Numbered from the stretch's first letter, positions 1 to 7,831 are shown. The stretch: 20,401 nt of DNA from Clostridia bacterium (GCA_017414585.1 JAFQLN010000076.1:1-20401), one strand, 5' to 3'. A program made the numbers and translations. Notes: a model not told the origin generated them from the letters alone.

Positions 1-2475
1 ACGGGTCAGCTGCATATGGGTCAAGCGCTGGATAATACCCTGCAGGATATTCTGATTCGTTATAAGAGAATGAAGGGATTCTGCACGCTGTGGCTGCCCG
101 GTACCGACCATGCATCCATCGCAACCGAAGCGAAGATCGTTGAAGCAATGCGTAAGGAAGGGCTCACCAAGGAAGACCTCGGAAGAGAAAAGTTCCTTGA
201 AAGAGCATGGGACTGGAAGAAGCAGTACGGCGGAAGAATCATCGAACAGCTCAAAAAGATGGGCTCCTCCTGCGACTGGTCCCGTGAAAGATTCACCCTC
301 GACGAAGGCTGCTCCGCGGCTGTCCGCAAAGTCTTCGCACAGCTTTACGAAAAGGGTCTCATCTACCGCGGCGAACGCATCATCAACTGGTGCCCGCACT
401 GCAAGACCTCCATCTCCAACGCCGAAGTTGACTACGAAGAACAGAACGGTCACTTCTGGCATATCCGCTATCCCCTCGTAGGCGGAGGCGGATACGTCGA
501 AGTCGCCACCACCCGTCCCGAAACCCTCCTCGGCGATACCGCCGTTGCTGTCAACCCGAACGACGAACGCTATAAGGATATGATCGGCAAGTACGTCGTC
601 CTCCCGCTCGTCGGCAGAAGAATCCCGATCGTCGCAGACGAACACGCACAGCTCGATAAGGGGACCGGCTGCGTTAAAATCACCCCCGCACACGACCCCA
701 ACGACTTCGAAGTAGGCAGAAGATGTCACCTCCCCATGGAAGTCGTTCTCGATGAATCCGCAAAGATCACCGATAACTACCCGAAGTACGCCGGCATGGA
801 CCGCTACGAAGCAAGAAAAGCCATCGTCGAAGACCTGAGAGCCGGCGGCTACCTCGCCGAAATCGAAGATCTCAAGCACGAAGTCGGTACCTGCTACCGC
901 TGCGGCACTACCATCGAACCCATGATCAGCCTGCAGTGGTTCGTCAAGATGGAACCCCTCGCAAAGCCCGCAATCGAAGCTGTCCGCGACGGAAGAATCA
1001 AGTTCGTTCCCGAAAGATTCGACAAGAACTACTTCCACTGGATGGAAAATACCCAGGACTGGTGCATCTCCCGTCAGCTCTGGTGGGGTCACAGAATCCC
1101 CGCTTACTACTGCGACGACTGCGGTCATACCGTCGTTTCCGCGGACGGATGCGATACCTGCCCGAAGTGCGGCGGTCATATGACGCAGGACCCCGATACG
1201 CTTGATACCTGGTTCTCCTCCGCTCTCTGGCCGTTCTCCACAATGGGCTGGCCGGAAGAAACCGAAGACCTTAAATACTTCTACCCCACCAATACCCTCG
1301 TAACCGGTTACGATATCATCACCTTCTGGGTATCCAGAATGATCTTCTCCGCTCTCGCATATACCGACCAGATCCCCTTCGATACCGTCCTCATCCACGG
1401 TCTTGTCCGCGATGCTCAGGGACGCAAAATGTCGAAATCCCTCGGCAACGGTATCGACCCGCTCGAAATCATCGACAAGTACGGTGCCGACGCGCTCCGG
1501 TTCGCCCTCGCAACCGGCAACAGCCCCGGAAACGATATGCGCTTCTCCGATGAAAAGATCGAAGCTGCCCGCAACTTCGCAAACAAGCTCTGGAACGCGG
1601 CAAGATTCGTGATGATGAACCTCACCATCGACGAAATCAAGCTGCCTGATACCGATAAGCTGGCTGACGAAGACAAGTGGATTCTCACAAAACTCGAAGA
1701 AACCATTCAGAACGTAACCGCCAACCTCGATAAGTACGAAATCGGCGTTGCCCTCTCCTCCATTTACGACTTTGTCTGGGACATCTACTGCGACTGGTAC
1801 ATCGAACTGTCCAAGCCCTCCGTCTCCGCAGGCGGCGAAAGAGGCGAAGCGGCGCAGAACGTCCTCGCGTATGTTCTCAGCGAAATCCTCAAGCTGCTGC
1901 ATCCCTTCATGCCCTTCATCACCGAAGAAATCTACTCCGGTCTTCCGGGCACCGAAGGCAGCATCATGGTAAAGGATTACCCGGAATACAGCGAATCCCT
2001 CGTCTTCACGGCTGAATCCGCATCCATGGCGAAGGTCATTGACGCGATCAAAGCCATCCGCGTACGCCGTGCCGAAATGGGCGTGGTTCCCTCCCGCAAG
2101 GCAAAGGTCTACATCGAAACCAAGTACGCGGACGCATTCGCAGGTTCCGCATCCTTCTTTGAAAAGCTGGCGTCCGCTTCCGCTGTCGAAATCGTTGATG
2201 CATACGAGGATGATACCGCTGTCCGCATCATCACCGACTCCGCAACCATCCACATCCCGCTCGCAGATATGGTGGACTTTGAAGCGGAACGCAAGCGCCT
2301 CGAAACCGAACTGAAAAACGTCGAAGGCGAAATCAAGCGCGCAGAAGGCAAGCTCTCCAACGAAGGCTTCGTCGCACGCGCACCGCAGGCAGTCGTTGAC
2401 GGTGAAAAGGCAAAGCTCGAAAAGTACAAGGAAAAGAAAGAAAGCATCCTCGCAGCGATTGCTAAGCTGGGTTAA
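1..2475 (+). CDS. valS: Valyl-tRNA synthetase (5' end outside window)
   Basis: Class I aminoacyl-tRNA synthetase that charges tRNA-Val with valine in the cytoplasm. The frame is open to base 1 and begins T-G-Q-L-H-M-G-Q, the HIGH region, so the true start lies upstream and roughly 40-60 N-terminal residues are probably missing. The visible part has 824 codons. It contains the class I core, an editing-domain stretch with ATTRPETLLGDTA (about residues 164-176) and GTGCVKITPAHDPNDFEVG (about 222-240), and two zinc-ribbon-like Cys clusters (CYRCG near residue 298; CDDC...CPKCGG near 371-394). KMSKS is encoded at 1426-1440, followed by an anticodon-binding helical domain. The C-terminal ~65 residues are a charged coiled coil, the ValRS tRNA-binding arm. 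The fourth HIGH position is Gln rather than His (bases 22-24). A T-box leader would be expected upstream, out of view. Confidence 0.97.
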   Translation, partial: TGQLHMGQALDNTLQDILIRYKRMKGFCTLWLPGTDHASIATEAKIVEAMRKEGLTKEDLGREKFLERAWDWKKQYGGRIIEQLKKMGSSCDWSRERFTLDEGCSAAVRKVFAQLYEKGLIYRGERIINWCPHCKTSISNAEVDYEEQNGHFWHIRYPLVGGGGYVEVATTRPETLLGDTAVAVNPNDERYKDMIGKYVVLPLVGRRIPIVADEHAQLDKGTGCVKITPAHDPNDFEVGRRCHLPMEVVLDESAKITDNYPKYAGMDRYEARKAIVEDLRAGGYLAEIEDLKHEVGTCYRCGTTIEPMISLQWFVKMEPLAKPAIEAVRDGRIKFVPERFDKNYFHWMENTQDWCISRQLWWGHRIPAYYCDDCGHTVVSADGCDTCPKCGGHMTQDPDTLDTWFSSALWPFSTMGWPEETEDLKYFYPTNTLVTGYDIITFWVSRMIFSALAYTDQIPFDTVLIHGLVRDAQGRKMSKSLGNGIDPLEIIDKYGADALRFALATGNSPGNDMRFSDEKIEAARNFANKLWNAARFVMMNLTIDEIKLPDTDKLADEDKWILTKLEETIQNVTANLDKYEIGVALSSIYDFVWDIYCDWYIELSKPSVSAGGERGEAAQNVLAYVLSEILKLLHPFMPFITEEIYSGLPGTEGSIMVKDYPEYSESLVFTAESASMAKVIDAIKAIRVRRAEMGVVPSRKAKVYIETKYADAFAGSASFFEKLASASAVEIVDAYEDDTAVRIITDSATIHIPLADMVDFEAERKRLETELKNVEGEIKRAEGKLSNEGFVARAPQAVVDGEKAKLEKYKEKKESILAAIAKLG

Positions 2476-2493
2476 GATGCAGGGGAAGACGTT

Positions 2494-2550
2494 AGGGGGA
2501 CACTTTTGAAAAAGTATCCCCCTAAAACCCCCATCAAAACTTTTATACTG
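2494..2550 (-). repeat. Hairpin repeat copy A, downstream of valS
   Basis: The core is a 30-nt hairpin: AGGGGGA (2494-2500) pairs with TCCCCCT (2517-2523), and ACTTTT (2502-2507) with AAAAGT (2510-2515), leaving a 2-nt centre. A tail that reads CAGTATAAAAGTTTTGA on the minus strand follows at 2550-2534. The same architecture recurs at 15219-15271 and 19449-19510. The hairpin begins 18 bp after the valS stop and may act in 3'-end formation, but on the plus strand it is followed by A and C runs, not a T-tract, so it is not a canonical Rho-independent terminator. Confidence 0.65.
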
Positions 2551-2610
2551 TTACAGGGATTTGGGTATTGCAGATTGTTCGTTTTTGAGGGGATTTATAT
2601 GGGTTTGTGC

Positions 2611-2726
2611 GCTGACATATCGTGTATCCCATCCGCTGACATTCGATCTGTCCAAAGCCCGAGAAAATTGTTCGTGAGCGGTCAGGGGCCTCTAACCCTG
2701 CCCGCCGCTGACATATTGAATACCCC
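2611..2726 (+). repeat. Three short GCTGACAT direct repeats
   Basis: GCTGACATAT occurs at 2611-2620 and 2707-2716, and GCTGACAT at 2635-2642. The copies at 2611 and 2707 also share a following TA-C/T-CCC block. Starts are 24 and 72 bp apart, both multiples of 24. They may be binding sites for a regulator of the downstream operon or a decayed minisatellite; the sequence alone does not decide. Confidence 0.35.
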
Positions 2727-2761
2727 CGATTCCGTAACGGAATTTATTCTATACTTCATTG

Positions 2762-2792
2762 ATCCGGCATTTCTCTTTTCGATCTGCCGGAT
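2762..2792 (+). promoter_or_regulatory. Leader hairpin upstream of rlmI
   Basis: A perfect 8-bp inverted repeat, ATCCGGCA (2762-2769) and TGCCGGAT (2785-2792), has a pyrimidine-rich 15-nt loop and ends 26 bp before the rlmI start. There is no T-run after it, so it is more likely a leader structure or operator than a terminator. No known riboswitch class is recognisable. Confidence 0.4.
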
Positions 2793-2818
2793 TACCTTTA
2801 TTATCAAAAGGAAATACT

Positions 2819-4087
2819 ATGTTACAACTTCCTACCATATTCATCACCGAAAAGGGCGTGCGCCATGCGAAAACCGGGCATCCGTGGGTGTTCGAGGGCG
2901 AAGTCGTGCGGCTTGAAGGTGATCCCGAAAACGGTGCGCTTGTCCATGTCTTCTCCGATCCGAAAAACGGCGGCAAGGCAAAGTTCATCGGCACGGGATT
3001 CTATAACGAAAACTCCAAAATCCGCGTGCGGCTGATCTCAGCCAATGCGAATGATACCTTCGACGATGCGTTCTGGATGCGCCGGCTGAAATATGCCCTC
3101 GACTACAGAAAAACCGTCATGGGGGATGATTTTCATGCCTCCCGCCTCATCTTCGGCGAAGCGGATCAGTTCCCGGGTTTGACGGTGGATCTCTTTGAAG
3201 ATGTTCTCGTCACCGAAGTGCTGTCCCTTGGGATTGAGAAAATCAAGGATAAGCTGTTCTCCATGCTCATCGAACTGCTTGACGCATACGGCGTGACTGT
3301 CCGCGGAATCTATGAGCGCAACGATGCGAAAATCCGCACGCTGGAAGGCATGGAATGCTTCTCGGGCTGGTGGCACGGAGACGACTTTCCCGCAAAACCC
3401 GAAGACGGGCACATCACGATCACGGAAAACGGCATTCGCTACGATGTGGACTTCTTTGAAGGACAGAAGACCGGCTTCTTCCTCGACCAGAAATACAACC
3501 GTCTCGCCGCCGCAAAGCTGGCAAAGGGCAGAAAAGTCCTCGACTGCTTCACGCACACGGGCGCATTTGCCCTCAACTGTGTGGCAGGCGGAGCAGAACA
3601 CGTGACTGCGGTGGATATTTCCGCCCTCGCTGTCGAACAGACCAAAAAGAACGCGGAGATGAACCCGCTCGCAGACGATACAATCCCTGACGGCACGTTC
3701 GCTGACCGCATGGACTTTCTCTGCACGGACGTATTCGACCTCCTCACGAAGATGGTGAACGAGAAAAAGTGCGCCTACGACTATATCATCCTCGATCCGC
3801 CGGCGTTCACCAAGTCCTCCGCAACGGTAAAGGATGCTTACCGCGGGTACAAGGACATCAACTACCGCGCCATGCGTTCCCTTCCCCGGGGAGGCTACCT
3901 CGCAACGTGCAGCTGTTCGCACTTCATGCGGGACGAGCTCTTTCAGAAAATGCTGGACGAAGCGGCGAAGGACGCCGGCGTGACTCTGCGTCAGATCGAA
4001 GCGCGTGCGCAGTCCCCGGACCATCCCATTCTCCGCAGTGTTCCCGAGACCGACTACCTCAAATTCTACCTGTTCCAGGTGATTTAA
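2819..4087 (+). CDS. rlmI: RlmI-like class I SAM-dependent rRNA methyltransferase
   Basis: Likely 23S rRNA cytosine-5 methyltransferase of the RlmI/YccW type, 422 aa. An N-terminal PUA-like RNA-binding domain covers about residues 5-75 (GHPWVFEGEV). It is followed by a linker domain and a Rossmann methyltransferase fold with SAM motif I at 242-251 (DCFTHTGAFA), an acidic strand end at VDIS (265-268), motif IV DPPAF (326-330), and CSCSHFM (364-370), which supplies the candidate catalytic Cys. I chose the ATG at 2819 because AAAAGG (2807-2812) sits 6 nt upstream and the PUA domain starts immediately. A longer frame from a TTG at 2759 would run through the leader hairpin and lacks a ribosome binding site. 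It is the first gene of a tight operon, with murJ beginning 1 bp after its stop. The exact target nucleotide is inferred from the family. Confidence 0.88.
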   Translation: MLQLPTIFITEKGVRHAKTGHPWVFEGEVVRLEGDPENGALVHVFSDPKNGGKAKFIGTGFYNENSKIRVRLISANANDTFDDAFWMRRLKYALDYRKTVMGDDFHASRLIFGEADQFPGLTVDLFEDVLVTEVLSLGIEKIKDKLFSMLIELLDAYGVTVRGIYERNDAKIRTLEGMECFSGWWHGDDFPAKPEDGHITITENGIRYDVDFFEGQKTGFFLDQKYNRLAAAKLAKGRKVLDCFTHTGAFALNCVAGGAEHVTAVDISALAVEQTKKNAEMNPLADDTIPDGTFADRMDFLCTDVFDLLTKMVNEKKCAYDYIILDPPAFTKSSATVKDAYRGYKDINYRAMRSLPRGGYLATCSCSHFMRDELFQKMLDEAAKDAGVTLRQIEARAQSPDHPILRSVPETDYLKFYLFQVI

Positions 4088-4088
4088 G

Positions 4089-5624
4089 ATGATGAAGAAA
4101 CAGAATTCGCTTGCGTCATCGGCGGCGCTGATGGGCGTGATCATCCTTCTTTCAAAAGTCATGGGACTCTTGCGCGATATTCTCGTAACCGCCAATTTCG
4201 GCACCACCGAAGCGGCTGTCGCTTATGAAACGGCGTCAAAACTCCCCGTGACGATTTTCGACTTTGTGCTCGGCGGCGTGGTCACATCGGCGTTCATCCC
4301 CATCTACAATGCCATCGCCGTGAAGAAATCGAAAAAGGACGCGCTCGGCTTTGCCTATTCCTACGTCAATCTTGTTCTGATCATCACGCTGTCGATTGCT
4401 GTGCTCGGCATGGTATTCGCGCCGGCTCTGGTGAAGTTCATCGCACCCGAACTCTCGGACTCCACGAGTGCCCTTGCCGCTGAACTGACGCGGATCATGT
4501 TCCCCATGGTGATCTCGGTGGGACTGGCGTTCTCCTTTGTGGGATTTCTCCAGTCGGAAGGCGAATATAATATCCCCGCGCTCATCAGCCTTGTGTCCAA
4601 CCTCATCATGGTGGGATACCTCCTGTTCCTGTCGGATTCCTTCGGCATCAAGGGACTTTCCTATGCCATGCTCATCGGCTGGTCGGCACAGGCTGTGGTG
4701 CAGATTCCGGCAGTGATCCGGCACGGATTCCGGTACAAGCCGCTCTCGCCCATCAACACGCCCGATATCCGGCACGCGCTCAAAAATACCGTTCCGATTC
4801 TGTTGTCCACATGGGTCACGCCGGTGTGCAATCTCATCAATACCAGCATTGCCTCCGGCATCGACAACGGACGCGCCATCACCGCACTCGGCTACGCAAA
4901 CCGGCTTTACATCATCATTGTCGGCGTATTTTCCTTTGTCGCAACCAATCTTCTGTTCCCCTATTTTGCAAAAGCGGCGGCATCCGGCGACACCGGCGAA
5001 AGCGACAGACTCACACGCACATCCGTTAAAATCCTCGTGTTCATCCTCGCGCCCATTTCCGCCGGAATCATCGTGCTTGCGGAACCGTTTGTCTCACTGG
5101 TCTTTGAACGACGCGCTTTCACCCCCGCCGATACTGCCATCACAGGCGAAGCCCTGCGGTTTTACGCGGTCGGCATGATTTTCGCAGCGGTATGCGAGGT
5201 GCTGACGAAAGCCTTCTTCGCCGTTGAAAAAGCCAAAATTCCCATGACTGCGGCGATTGTTTCCATGGTATTCAACGTCACGCTTCTTCTTGTGGTCGGC
5301 GAGCGTCTGGGTGTGGGCGGAATCGCACTGATCTCCGGGCTGTCGGCAGGCGTCAATATGGCTGTAAATCTCATTTTCGCTGTCAGACACCGGATGCTCA
5401 CGCCGCAGAAGCCGGATATCGCCGATATCGGGAAGTCCCTTGTGTCGGCTGTCCTCATGGGCGCGGCGGTCTATGCCGTATACCGGTTCATGCAGGACAG
5501 TGGAAAACTCGCCGCATTTGCACTTCCCACCATCGCCGGTGTGCTTGTGTACGCGGTGCTGGTGACGGTGCTAAGAAGCGAAGAAATGAACGGAATCATC
5601 AACAAGGTGAGAGGTAAAAAATGA
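4089..5624 (+). CDS. murJ: Lipid II flippase MurJ (MviN/MOP family)
   Basis: Polytopic membrane protein of 511 aa that fits the MurJ family, which flips lipid II across the cytoplasmic membrane for peptidoglycan synthesis. It is hydrophobic along its whole length, compatible with about 14 membrane segments. The N-terminus carries LLSKVMGLLRDILVTANFG, matching the conserved MviN helix 1 with its Arg, then GGVVTSAFIPIYNA, the MviN signature after helix 2. AGGTGAT (4078-4083), inside the rlmI 3' end, provides the ribosome binding site; ATG at 4089 and at 4092 are both possible. Its stop overlaps the next start as ATGA. The pairing with a glycosyltransferase leaves open that it exports another polyprenyl-linked oligosaccharide (Wzx-like role), but MurJ fits better. 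Confidence 0.88.
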   Translation: MMKKQNSLASSAALMGVIILLSKVMGLLRDILVTANFGTTEAAVAYETASKLPVTIFDFVLGGVVTSAFIPIYNAIAVKKSKKDALGFAYSYVNLVLIITLSIAVLGMVFAPALVKFIAPELSDSTSALAAELTRIMFPMVISVGLAFSFVGFLQSEGEYNIPALISLVSNLIMVGYLLFLSDSFGIKGLSYAMLIGWSAQAVVQIPAVIRHGFRYKPLSPINTPDIRHALKNTVPILLSTWVTPVCNLINTSIASGIDNGRAITALGYANRLYIIIVGVFSFVATNLLFPYFAKAAASGDTGESDRLTRTSVKILVFILAPISAGIIVLAEPFVSLVFERRAFTPADTAITGEALRFYAVGMIFAAVCEVLTKAFFAVEKAKIPMTAAIVSMVFNVTLLLVVGERLGVGGIALISGLSAGVNMAVNLIFAVRHRMLTPQKPDIADIGKSLVSAVLMGAAVYAVYRFMQDSGKLAAFALPTIAGVLVYAVLVTVLRSEEMNGIINKVRGKK

Positions 5625-6751
5625 TCAAAGTAATCAATATTCTCTCCGATACCAATATCGGCGGTGCGGGACGGCTTCTCGTCAACTACCTGCACAACTT
5701 CGACCGGACGAAAATCGAAGGCAAGGTCATTCTCCCGAAGGACTCCGAGCTGAAGCCGTACGTGGAAGCGGAAGGGTACGAAGTCCTCGAAACGGAATAC
5801 GGACGGGACAAAAGCTTCGATATGAAAGCCATGCGCGAAATGCAGGCGTTCATCCGGGCATACAAACCCGACATCGTCCACTGCCACTCCGCATTCTCCG
5901 GCAGACTGGCGGCGTTTCTCTGCGGCGTTCCGGTGCGGTTTTACACCAGACACTCCGCGTTCCCCCAGCCGAAAAAGCTGACGACCTTCCCCGGCAAACA
6001 GCTCAACGGTCTGGTGAACAACACCCTTGCCACGGACATTGTCGCCGTTGCCGAAGCCGCAAAGGACAACCTCACCGACACCGGGGTGAATCCGAAGAAA
6101 ATCACCGTGATCATCAACGGTGTGGACGAAGTGCGCCGCACAACCGCCGATGAACAGGCAGCATTGAAGCAGTCCCTCGGCATAGCAGATTCCACGTTCG
6201 TCTGCGGCATCTCCGCGCGTCTGGAACCGTACAAAGGGCACTCGTACCTGCTCGATACGGCAGCGGAAGTTCTCCGCTCACATCCCGACACTGTCTTCCT
6301 CATCATGGGCGGCGGATCGTGCGAAGCGGCGCTGAAGGAGCAGGCGAAGACGCTCGGCATTGCGGAACACGTGATTTTCACCGGATTTCTGCACGACGTC
6401 GCGCCGTACTACAACATCCTCGACTGCAATCTCAACTGTTCGTGGGGCACGGAAACCTCCTGCCTTGCGCTGTCCGAGGGGATGAGCGTATCGGTTCCGG
6501 CTGTTGCGACGACTTACGGCGGGAATCCGTACATGATCACCGAAGGCATCAACGGCTATCTTGTCCCCGAAAAGGACAGTCACGCCATGGCAGACGCCAT
6601 TCTGCACATGATCCGCTCCCCTGATGAGCTGGCAGAGCTGAAAAAAGGCGCACGCCGGATGTACGAAGAAAAATTCACGGCATCCGTCATGACCCGTCAG
6701 CTGGAAGCGCTGTACGAAGCAGCTGTTCTGCGAGAAAGCCGAACAAAATAA
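5621..6751 (+). CDS. GT4-family glycosyltransferase
   Basis: Glycosyltransferase of the GT-B fold, family 4, 376 aa, predicted cytoplasmic or membrane-peripheral. The N-terminal acceptor domain has the GGAGRLLVNYL glycine loop (about residues 14-24) and DIVHCHSAFSG. The C-terminal donor domain begins near residue 190 with CGISARLEPYKGH, then FLIMGGG, VIFTGFLHDV and ETSCLALSEGMSVSVPAVAT, which contains the acidic E-x7-E sugar-nucleotide site. The start overlaps the murJ stop (ATGA at 5621-5624), with GAGAGG 6 nt upstream, so the two are translationally coupled. This suggests a role in cell-envelope glycan assembly. Donor and acceptor cannot be read from sequence. A strong terminator follows within 12 bp. 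Confidence 0.88.
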   Translation: MIKVINILSDTNIGGAGRLLVNYLHNFDRTKIEGKVILPKDSELKPYVEAEGYEVLETEYGRDKSFDMKAMREMQAFIRAYKPDIVHCHSAFSGRLAAFLCGVPVRFYTRHSAFPQPKKLTTFPGKQLNGLVNNTLATDIVAVAEAAKDNLTDTGVNPKKITVIINGVDEVRRTTADEQAALKQSLGIADSTFVCGISARLEPYKGHSYLLDTAAEVLRSHPDTVFLIMGGGSCEAALKEQAKTLGIAEHVIFTGFLHDVAPYYNILDCNLNCSWGTETSCLALSEGMSVSVPAVATTYGGNPYMITEGINGYLVPEKDSHAMADAILHMIRSPDELAELKKGARRMYEEKFTASVMTRQLEALYEAAVLRESRTK

Positions 6752-6761
6752 CCGAAAAAAC

Positions 6762-6813
6762 AAAATCTCCGTTCTTTCGCGGGCGCAAATCGTCCCAAAC
6801 GGAGATTTTTTTC
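6762..6813 (+). terminator. Rho-independent terminator after the rlmI-murJ-GT operon
   Basis: AAAATCTCCGTT (6762-6773) pairs with AACGGAGATTTT (6798-6809) around a 24-nt loop and is followed by a T-run. An A-rich stretch precedes the left arm, so it could also end minus-strand transcripts arriving from the ligA operon about 240 bp away. Confidence 0.85.
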
Positions 6814-6826
6814 GTTTTTCCTATCC

Positions 6827-6905
6827 TTTTCCCACAGACTTTTCCGCCGCGTTTTTCCCACTTAGCCGGAAGTTTTCCACACAGTTTTCCACAGCCTGTG
6901 CAAAA
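6827..6905 (+). repeat. Cluster of DnaA-box-like 9-mers
   Basis: TTTTCCACA occurs twice, at 6873-6881 and 6885-6893, 12 bp apart, one mismatch from the DnaA-box consensus TTATCCACA. Related sites are TTTTCCCACA (6827-6836), TTTTCCCACT (6853-6862) and, on the minus strand, TTTTGCACA (6905-6897). DnaA binding is an inference. No dnaA, dnaN or AT-rich unwinding region is adjacent, so this is not a recognisable oriC. Confidence 0.4.
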
Positions 6906-6984
6906 CTCACAGAAAGGCATGGCAATCGCCGTACAGTTTCGGAAGAGTCACGGGAGGTTTTCGGCGTTTTTCGTCTGCCGGAGA

Positions 6985-6998
6985 GGAACGCGCGTTCC
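6985..6998. promoter_or_regulatory. 14-bp perfect palindrome
   Basis: GGAACGCGCGTTCC equals its own reverse complement. It could be a dimeric regulator site, but it lies downstream of the genes on both sides and no promoter is obvious nearby. Confidence 0.25.
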
Positions 6999-7010
6999 CG
7001 CAATCCGGTC

Positions 7011-7045
7011 AAACGGATGTTACAGAGCGATGAAACGGATGTTAC
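7011..7045. repeat. Tandem 13-bp direct repeat, 22-bp period
   Basis: AAACGGATGTTAC is present at 7011-7023 and again at 7033-7045. The 22-bp period is about two helical turns, as seen for paired regulator sites. It lies just beyond the 3' end of the endonuclease/phosphatase-family gene. Function unknown. Confidence 0.4.
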
Positions 7046-7054
7046 GCCGGAATT

Positions 7055-7810
7055 TTACCACGCAATATCCGCCCATATGGGACAGTGATCGCTTGCGACG
7101 ATATGTTCCGTCTTTGCCGCTGTCGGAACAGCACCGTTGCCTGTGAAAATATAGTCAATTTTGCAGCGCGGGGCGTTCGACGGGAAGGAAAAGCGTTCAT
7201 CTTCTGCCATCAGATCGTCGGTGGGCGTGAGGTACTTGTACAGCGGTGCGAGAAGCGGGCTGTCCGGTTGGAGATTGAAGTCGCCCATGACAACAAACGG
7301 CAGGCTTTCATCCCGCAGAAGGGCAATCAGTGTCGATGCGGCGTGTTCCGCTTCCGTCGGATTGAGTCCGAAGTGCGTGGAGTAAACCGCAATGCAGTCG
7401 GAAAACGGCGAATCGGAGGGAATCTCGATCACGCAGCGGACGATGCAGCGCGGTTCCATATGGCGGGAATCGGCGGGGCTGACCGGATCGGGAATGCGGA
7501 TGGTCTTCGCTTCCACGATGGGCCAGCGGGAGAGAACCGCGTTTCCGTAGGGGCATTTCCCGCCGACATAGATAGCGCGTCCGAAGTATGCATGATAACC
7601 GAGATACGCACCCAGCTCTTCCGCCTGTGCCGTATAGCCTGGATGCGCGCCGCTGCTGTTTCCGCGGACTTCGTTCACGCCGATGATGTCCGCGCCCAGA
7701 TCGCGCATGACCGCACCGGTTTTCGTCAGGTCGATTTCATCCCCCGGCTTCTGCGAGAGATAAACGTGTCCGTGCTGGATGTTGTAGGTCATAATACGGA
7801 TTTTTTCCAT
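7055..7810 (-). CDS. Endonuclease/exonuclease/phosphatase (EEP) family protein
   Basis: Predicted metal-dependent phosphodiesterase or phosphatase of the EEP superfamily (DNase I, exonuclease III, sphingomyelinase and inositol phosphatase relatives), 251 aa, with no signal peptide. All active-site motifs are present: Asn in TYNIQHG (N10), Glu in GVNEV (E47), His in YSTHFG (H146), GDFN (D177, N179), KIDYIF (D219) and the terminal SDH (D241, H242). The start at 7810 is preceded by AGGAGG with an 8-nt spacer, an excellent ribosome binding site. It is the last gene of the ligA operon, 21 bp after the glycosidase-like gene. Compact length and motif style resemble the small cytosolic EEP proteins often found near carbohydrate genes. 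The substrate is unknown. Confidence 0.85.
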   Translation of the reverse strand: MEKIRIMTYNIQHGHVYLSQKPGDEIDLTKTGAVMRDLGADIIGVNEVRGNSSGAHPGYTAQAEELGAYLGYHAYFGRAIYVGGKCPYGNAVLSRWPIVEAKTIRIPDPVSPADSRHMEPRCIVRCVIEIPSDSPFSDCIAVYSTHFGLNPTEAEHAASTLIALLRDESLPFVVMGDFNLQPDSPLLAPLYKYLTPTDDLMAEDERFSFPSNAPRCKIDYIFTGNGAVPTAAKTEHIVASDHCPIWADIAW

Positions 7811-7831
7811 GATACAGTCCTCCTTGTTCTG

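Larger units (their letters stand above)
2476..2818. other. Gene-free interval between valS and the rlmI operon
   Basis: No credible gene is present. The open frame at 2506-2916 reads through hairpins and has no family resemblance or good ribosome binding site. The interval holds a strong hairpin repeat just after valS (2494-2550), three short GCTGACAT repeats (2611, 2635, 2707), a small inverted repeat ATTCCG-TAA-CGGAAT (2729-2743), a TATACT hexamer (2750-2755) that could be a -10 box but lacks a good -35, and a leader hairpin (2762-2792). A promoter for the following operon is probably here, but I cannot place it confidently. Confidence 0.6.
6814..7054. other. Gene-free interval with DnaA-box-like repeats
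   Basis: No credible gene. The open frames here are short and have lysine/glycine-repetitive translations caused by the DNA repeats. Contents are the TTTTCCACA-like cluster (6827-6905), a perfect 14-bp palindrome GGAACGCGCGTTCC (6985-6998), and the 13-bp direct repeat AAACGGATGTTAC at 7011 and 7033. Its position between a terminator and the 3' end of the convergent operon makes an ordinary promoter function unlikely. Confidence 0.6.

Noticed and set aside
2506..2916. Plus-strand open frame of 136 codons after valS
   Set aside because: It runs through the hairpin repeat and the short repeats and overlaps the rlmI start in another frame. It has no good ribosome binding site and no recognisable domain.
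6827..6905. Chromosomal replication origin (oriC)
   Set aside because: The boxes are imperfect, there is no AT-rich unwinding region, and dnaA, dnaN, rpmH and related origin genes are absent.
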